Source: Ancylostoma caninum
Taxonomy: Eukaryota > Nematoda > Chromadorea > Rhabditida > Ancylostomatidae
Direction of reading: 5' to 3'
Assembly (NCBI GenBank): GCA_037903475.1
Contig: JBAJFG010000013.1
Span: forward strand, 372,001-436,000
DNA: 64,000 bases
Numbering within the stretch: position 1 is the first letter of the stretch; the number at the start of each line of letters is the position of its first letter. The notes under the pieces were generated by a model, which worked only from the letters and a program-made list of their open reading frames with translations, was not told the DNA's origin and did not search any database. Shown here piece by piece: positions 57,601-64,000 of this stretch. A program made the translations under genes and the position numbers.

Positions 57601-60600
57601 GCCGCTCTCCCACGCTGGACTGAAGAAAATTCGGAAGATTCCTCGGATCAATATCTCATACTTGGCTTTTGTACAAGCATCCAACTCTGCTGCTACTTTT
57701 ACTCGAAGTCGTTGCAGAGCCTTAAATGGAGGAATTTAGTGAAAAAAAAAAACACAATTTCCAGAAAATCTAAACAAATTAGGATGCCATTACATGTATT
57801 AGTTAATGCGATGTATAGCAGCACCGAGTAGGCGACATCGATTCCATCGAATATCGACTTTTGGCGTCGCTGCTGCGTGAGCCACCAACAATCGATATGT
57901 ATCAAAATCGATGTTGCCAAAGACAGTGATGCAGGGTTCTATGCTTCACGTGAAGTATAGCAGCAGCCTTATGAGGCCAAAAAAAAGGGTTTAAAACTCA
58001 CATGAAACGAAATTCTTGACACAACATCGTCTCCAGCTACAATGCCCATCACATGTTGCTCCATCTCATGCAAGCCATTCTCGCTGATGACGCAGCCAGG
58101 TGGCGCAAATGCAAAACATCTTACATCAGGATATTCCTGCCTGAATCCACAGCCATAACCCTAACTGAGTGGTAGGTTTCCCTGGTAAACCAGCATACTT
58201 CAACAACAAAGTCAACAGCGATGCTACTCCAGCGCCCAACGAATGGCCACAAACCACCAGTTGATAACCCGTGTTTAGCACAGCGAGATCTTCAAGTACT
58301 TGATGTTTCCTGGAAGAATCCTGACTGGTACTGCTCCTAGTGAAGAGAGGAAAAGGATCTCACCTGAGCGTATCAAAGACGTAACGAGCGCTCATTAGCA
58401 TACCACGATGAACTCTAACTTCACCTTCTGCATCTAGGGTGGTATCCGTACGAAGAAGAGGGTCAGCGTCGACATCTACCGACAATACTTCATCATCTAA
58501 AATCATCTAATTCATTTATTATCGATGGAAACTCAAAAAAAAACTCCCAAGTCAACATTTAAGTTCTAAAAAACTGATACTTCACTAACCTAAGCACAGG
58601 TCCGTGACAAGATCGACTAAAGAACATGATCCACGAATAGTGATTACAATACTGCGAGTTTCATGATCTGCTAGCACAACAAATGGCACCTGCAATAGCA
58701 TACCATAATATAAAACAAAAAATTAATAAGTAAATAACATGGAGCACAATAACGTGCTCCCTGAGTAGGTTAACAACACTCATTATGGTTGAGAAATGCA
58801 CGAGTTGCGCGAGGACAGGAGGTGTCGCAAATGTGCAGCATAGCTGGCTTGATTCTCGCCCCAAGCCAGCCAGGATCTGCAGTGCAAACCACGCAATTGA
58901 AGCGCTTACGCCAGTTTCTGTGCAACCGCCTGATGATCCTTGTTTGATCCTTGTTTGATGCGTCCATCCCCAAAGGGGATGACAGATCTCACTCAAATAT
59001 CCAATATCTTTCAGTTGCATTTCTCACATTTTCTCTCGAAAATGAGGCAGAAACAGCCGTTTCAAAGTCCAGGCTCATTAGGCTGGCATTAGATTCGGTG
59101 ACGGGCCCACCATTCCTCAGAACAGATCTGGTCCCAACTAAACAATGTGAATGAGCTCTGAAATGATCACTTCCGGCTAAATTCCGTGAGGGAATAGAGG
59201 ATCGGTCAACCATTATTGCATCACAGAGCACCGCCCATTTGGTCTGTCGCTCCCCACCACCCATGCGATGCGGCTGCGCAGCTAAGTGCTGCGATTGTCG
59301 CGCGTTGCCGGTGTTGATGTATCACCTGTTTTCACACATGCATTTCGGCCTCAAGACAGAAATACAAAGCAGACGGTGGAAAATAGCAACGATACGTATA
59401 GTCCAACTGGTCCACCGCTCCGCTTGCGTGGTGCGGCGCGGCAGACTAGACGGATAGTAGTCTGTGATGCAAGAGTGACTGACTGGCACAGTAGAAGAAT
59501 GTGGCAGGAAAATGAAAATTTATTCAGAATCTGAGTGGAATCTGCTGATCTTTCTTTGAGCGTACGAATTACGCGGAGTTTAAGAGGAATTTATCCTGAA
59601 AATTGTGTAATTTTGCTGAATGGAGATAGCTAAAAGCAAGAATCGGGCACCGGACGTGCCCCTGCTACTGCACACCGCGCGCAATTTTCAAACATAATGA
59701 AAACTGAAGGAATAATATTGGGAAGCTGATGCAATGCTTGCTCACCTCATAAAGCTCGTTCCTGAAGGAAACAAAGAACAAATCGATATTCTTCTGCTCA
59801 TTCGACAGTGTAAATGCCGCCGTGTTGCAGAAACAACAATTATCCTCGATTACAAGGACCTGTAAGAGGTAAGTTCGAGAAAAATATGAGATCGAAGCTC
59901 AGTCTGAAGTGATGCCATAAATGCTGAAATCGCCCGTCATTTTCAAATCAACGAATTCCATCTCCTATGCATGACCTGAGAACAGTTATTCAGTTCTCCC
60001 CACAGACATCCCACTCAGCAAATATGGTGCAATTCAACCCAAAGACTAACAAACATTACCAAATGGACAGACAACTCAGAATACAGTAATCCGAACCTTC
60101 GTACTCGGTTTATAGTGGATCCCATCATGAACTCGATTGTCGCTACTGATGCTACGCATAGGCACATCACTGTTTTCCTTCTAGAAATCTACGTGTTCCA
60201 ATGTGCCAACAACACCACCATGAAAACAAAGCACACATACACAATGTTACCACAAAAGCAACGGAAAACAAATTATGCCACCAAGCACATCATCCATAAC
60301 AGAGAAACCAAACAGACTGCTGCTATACTGCTCTGGAAGTCAGGAAGTATAGCGCGTTCAGCCTCTGTTACGATGACACTGGTTTCGATACGTATCGACT
60401 GCGGCGACGCACCATCCACAGTCGACACGTACTAAAAGCAGTGTCGCCAACGAACGATGACCAGCAGCAGCCCAAAAAAACCAGTTGAAGCGTGCATCGG
60501 AGCCGGGATAGATGTAGTATAGATGACGCAGATTCTAGTGCAAAACAAAAATGCAAGTGTAAGAGGTTCATGAAACCTCCCAACGGCGAGTGTAAATGAT

Positions 60601-63600
60601 AATCACTAAAAATTAACGCAAAAAAAAAACATGAAGAAGGGAACTCTCGAGTCAATAAACGAATAAACGACCCCACATGTAGCTAGCTCCATTAGGCTAT
60701 GGACACTGGCAATGTTCCTCCTTAAACTTTTCAAGATCTATTGTCCAAGCAGCACCCAACATCTAATGCAACTCTTAGACTGATATATAATGCACAAAAA
60801 ATCTTTAAAAAAAACTAAACGGACCCATGAATTATCTCAGTCAAAACATCTATGAGCTGTTGTGCGTCCCGACTCACAGATCACCAAAACAACTTGCAAT
60901 GTTAAGGAGATCCGCATCCAAATCACGATGTTTAGCGCTTACCGTCTAGATAACGGACAAGAAAATGAGTAGGTCTCGACATATGGGTGACTTCACATAC
61001 ACGGTCAATTTCCCTGTCCAGTTACAGTGTCCTTCATGGATAGGACCAACATTTCAAGATATACGTTCGAATTAATCATAAGCTGCGAAATGGCATTGAT
61101 TGCGGCGTGTCGATGAGGGGATGAGAGACGGCCATAACTGAATACCGACAGCTATGATATTTGAAGTTTTTTTTTCGAAATACAACTTACGGAAAGGAAG
61201 AAGCCTCACAGCCCTCATAGTGAAAGATTTGGACATAATAGAACGAAACACGAACATCTACACAAATATTCGGGTAAATAGCACATGGCTGCAGCGTGCC
61301 ACTGCTTCTCAGTCGGTGACGATCTCACTGAGTGTTTTAGAACGTCAATAGCTCAGCACTGCCACGAAAAAAAACTGTTAATGACATGTATATAGCGGTG
61401 GTAATAACATCAAAACCTTAGCTAGGCACAAGAACGATTGTTAACTTAGCAATAGTGTGTAAATAGACAAAAGCGCAAGTATTAGAACAGCTACTGCGTA
61501 GTTCATGAGTTGAAGGAGTTCTAAGTACGGTTGTTATACAGAAATATTTCGCTCAAAGATTCAACGACTACTAGAGCGAGTAAAGCAACGAAATTAGTTT
61601 TCAATTAGCCTTGTAACCTGATTTTTTAAATGTACTCTATGTCAAGAAGTTCTTTGGCATAAAATGCCCGTTGGTTTTGGATACCACAGTCTGACGTCTC
61701 AGGGGAACTGAGGCATCCAGACTCGACGTAACACTGAGGACTACAAGCCTTCGACGCTAATTTTCAACATAATTAGGTACTTTATGCACATAATTTTTAG
61801 GAAATACCACTCAAATGCAAATTTGAAAGCAACAGTGACGCGGATTGGAATATCAATCGATTGTACACTTTTCACCACAAAGGCTTCGGTATCCTCTGTG
61901 CAATTCACTTAACCATGCTCTCTGCACTTCGCAAATAAAAACTATCGAGTTATCACAGCAGAAGCAAGGCAAGATTGCTAACCTGATCACAACGAAGTCG
62001 TCCACAGCACTGCAGCTTTCTGAACAGTTTATAAGCCGGCTTGATACCGAAGTTGTGCAGCAGGTAAGTAGGCCACCCATAAACACACGAGGAGAAGTGT
62101 TGAAAATGTAACGCGTTCTCCACTGTCATCCAATCAGGAGGTTCTGGAGCAAAGGCGTGAGAATACTAATAAAATGAAGAAATTTAGTGGAAATGTGCAA
62201 CTAACCTGTGTCAGTCTTGATAATTGGTGGGTAAACGTTGGTTGGAGAATGAACAACTAGAAATAGCCCCGCTAAAACGTCGCTGAACACTATGTCAACG
62301 TCGGCGAAGAATGAGCTCATTAGGTTAGCCAGATCATCCATCGCAGCTCGCATATGAGCGTCTTGTCGAATGGTGAACTGAAATAGGTTAAGAGCCACTT
62401 CAGATTTGACATTCGTATGAAAGTTTAAGGCAATTTCTTATCAGAAGTTAGAGCACCCATTGAACAAATACGTAGCTGAAGAATGTCAGGACAGGAATAA
62501 CTTTTCGAGTAAAATTTGGTAAAATACTGTTAAAAAAACATCAGAATTCCCCAGTACTTCTATCAAATTATCTAGTCAAGACATGATAACGAGGCCAATG
62601 TTACCTTCAGAGTAAAGGTAATAAAAGAGAACAAACAACTTGTGGAGAGGTTTTCGAATTTATATTTTGACTTTCCTTTGAATGCTTAATATTTAAAGGA
62701 TGAATACTAGGAATGGAAATTTCAAATGACATGTAGTTCATCACCTCCAATTTGGTTACCAAATATGGAGAAGTGATATTAGCTACATAACCATCCAGAA
62801 TCGTGACACAAAATTCAAGAAGAAAGTTGGAAAAAATCACCGGGTTTCCAAGGAATTTGATATTCTTCAGGTACGAATGCTATAACCAAAAGCTTGGATT
62901 TAGAAGAGCTAACAGTGCAGTGTATACATTATTTTATGCTGAATCAGGCCGCCCTCCTTGAAAACGGGGAGAAATCTCGCCCACACACCACTGGTTGACA
63001 AGAAAATCAACAAGAAACCTTATGAATAAAGTTAAATTTAAAAAAAAACAAAAAGTAGTAGAAGGTAAATGCACAAAACATAGAGCACCTGAGCGGAACT
63101 CACAATTTTGAACCTCCTTGACCATACTCTTCGCGCAATGATGGTGCTATCTTCTACATCATCTTCGTCTACAGGGTTAAATACGATTAGCACCCCAAAG
63201 AATACAGACACAATCAACGCCCATTCCAAAGCAATGGTAACCTTCAAGATATTCGAGAAATGGCAAACGGAGTCTGGCGGATCCGGCTCTGGAAATTAGT
63301 AGCTCACCCTGAAACTTTCTTAGAGGAAGTAGAAACTTCAAGAATAAAAACTTACGGAACGCATTTATAGTTGAAATAATAGTTAGTGCTATCTCAAGGA
63401 CAAATATAGGTAGCCGTATGTACAGGAGGGTGGCTACGTGTCGTCTCGGATAAGGATTCATTATCGAACCTTTCGATGAAATCCCAACAGTGAGGAAAGC
63501 TGAAACGCTACATATGAACTGACACCTCCAGATCACCACGAAGTCAAAAGCTCACCTAGTGCTACTGTGATGCCGTTCGCAAACAGCAGTGTTAGCAATG

Positions 63601-63671
63601 ACACCGTCATGTCCTTCCCCGAACATGATAGCGGAAAATGCAGTATAAATACTGCGAATGCAAATGCCATC
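51663..63671 (-). CDS. dagl-2: sn-1-specific diacylglycerol lipase, 15 exons seen
   Basis: Exons: 63556-63671, 63356-63499, 63104-63288, 62841-62879, 62206-62377, 61983-62143, 59746-59859, 58590-58689, 58364-58496, 58199-58309, 58002-58140, 57585-57720, 54897-55036, 53849-53931, 51663-51906; phase is kept throughout. From the ATG at 63670 this gives 671 residues. N-terminal hydrophobic spans match the DAGL membrane region; NPYPRRHVATLLYIRLPIFVLE is the loop and next span. The lipase core has IEDNCC (about 276), the nucleophile Ser411 in GHSLGAG, and Asp463 in AGDDVVSRIS. DAGL cleaves diacylglycerol to 2-arachidonoylglycerol. The human catalytic His region (PGRIIHVVH) reads PGKLLYIAE here, with Tyr572 in its place. 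The last exon ends in a Thr/Ala/Pro-rich tail. The first membrane span looks incomplete, so an upstream exon may lie beyond 64000; alternatively TTTCAG then GATG is a trans-splice start. Exon 62841-62879 is the weakest. Confidence 0.92.
53950..54178. repeat. degenerate hAT-related element, dagl-2 intron 13
   Basis: GTGGGGGACGCAGAG, a G run and GAGAATGAGTCGCCGACTTTTCGAAATTA on the left, and CATCTGGGTCCACGGAGTGGCGGAG, TCCCCTCCCCTGG, CTCCTGCGTAGG on the right follow the same order as the 41099-41728 element but with a much shorter interior. Confidence 0.65.
55460..55640 (-). repeat. reverse copy related to the 9.3-kb tandem repeat
   Basis: On the minus strand this reads GTGGCCTTCAGATTCGTGATC, GTGGTGGGTTA, CCCAGTATGCC, AAACTGAGGAAAATCGATAA and ATCGATATCCGGATCG, following the sequence at about 9545-9672 base for base with few changes. 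It lies in dagl-2 intron 12. Confidence 0.85.
56575..56655 (+). repeat. C-rich low-complexity tract
   Basis: Runs of CCCTCCC and a 13-base C run followed by CATCCCCATCCCCCTCC, in dagl-2 intron 12 on the plus strand (G-rich in the transcript). G-runs of this kind can form G-quadruplexes. Confidence 0.7.
59205..59490. repeat. palindromic element, family C, copy 3, dagl-2 intron 7
   Basis: Left arm CATTATTGCATCACAGAGCACCGCCC with CACCACCCATGCGATGCGG pairs with right arm CCGCTTGCGTGGTGCGGCGCGGCAGACTAGACGG...GTGATGCAAGAGTGACTG. Same order as copies at 12463 and 32878. Confidence 0.8.
60355..60462. repeat. palindromic element, family E, dagl-2 intron 6
   Basis: GATGACACTGGTTTCGATACGTATCGACTGCGGCGACG pairs imperfectly with CGTCGACACGTACTAAAAGCAGTGTCGCC-type sequence on the right. 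Related arms are at 34205-34330. Confidence 0.45.
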
Positions 63672-64000
63672 CTGAAACGAGAATGATTGAATCATAAGCG
63701 GAGCAAGCGAAACTACCTAGGAAAAGTGAAAAGTCCAGTGTCATTAGATTAATAGTCGCAATTCGCCAGGAGAACCCCATTCACAACATCTTCGAAACTT
63801 AGGCATTCCTGCCAAATTCCAAATCTAATACACGAATTTTCTCATGTCAAGCATATGAGGCAGTCAGAAACGACGATAAATAGTGAAGCAGAATCAGCTG
63901 ATGCAGAATTAAGATGACTCCGAAAACTTGAGGAAAAAAATCAGGACGAACACTAACCCGGTGGAACGAAGCTAGCCGAAGTCATTAAGTTGTCTACTCT
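63672..64000. other. region upstream of the first dagl-2 exon seen
   Basis: On the minus strand it ends in TTCATTCTCGTTTCAG next to exon 63556-63671. No coding exon that splices in phase to it could be built from the remaining bases, so any earlier exon lies beyond the window. No repeat is obvious. Confidence 0.5.

Noticed and set aside
58141..58165. 25-base intron in dagl-2
   Set aside because: Below plausible intron size; the GTATGC donor 33 bases upstream gives the same phase and a better family match.

Overview
The window looks like nuclear DNA of a parasitic clade V (strongylid, hookworm-like) nematode. Evidence: five multi-exon protein genes with nematode orthologues, cis-intron ends of GTAAGT/TTTCAG type, splice acceptors placed 0-30 bases upstream of start codons (as expected for spliced-leader trans-splicing), introns from 58 bases to 7 kb, and introns packed with small palindromic DNA elements. 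No rRNA, CRISPR or bacterial-type operon is seen. Exon models were built by hand from splice signals, reading phase and remembered family conservation; no alignment could be run.

Layout, left to right. (1) 1-3336: mostly non-coding, with a weak DB-module-like exon near 0.6 kb. (2) 3337-8744, minus: an 8-exon gene for a 378-residue protein I cannot name. (3) 8745-13181: repeats, including a 121-base tandem repeat and several palindromic elements. (4) 13182-26229, minus: complete 26-exon nra-4 (NOMO / nodal modulator), 1116 residues, an ER membrane protein. (5) 26230-28093: divergent intergenic region. (6) 28094-33682, plus: complete 10-exon chimaerin chin-1 (SH2, C1, RhoGAP; 415 residues). (7) 33683-35292: convergent intergenic region. 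(8) 35293-49102, minus: alh-9, 12 exons, 685 residues, an NlpC/P60-like (permuted papain-fold) domain fused in frame to an ALDH9-type aldehyde dehydrogenase. (9) 49106-51662: intergenic. (10) 51663-63671, minus: sn-1 diacylglycerol lipase dagl-2, at least 15 exons; the 5' end may lie past the right edge.

The genes do not form one pathway. nra-4 acts in membrane-protein biogenesis at the ER. chin-1 and dagl-2 both belong to diacylglycerol biology: the C1 domain of chimaerin binds diacylglycerol and DAGL hydrolyses it to 2-arachidonoylglycerol. alh-9 is metabolic. The proximity of chin-1 and dagl-2 may be chance.

The most interesting points are the amidase-ALDH9 fusion, the apparent loss of the expected catalytic histidine in dagl-2, an nra-4 splice donor that runs directly into a palindromic element, and several transposon families defined here by terminal inverted repeats and, in two cases, clear 8-base target duplications.
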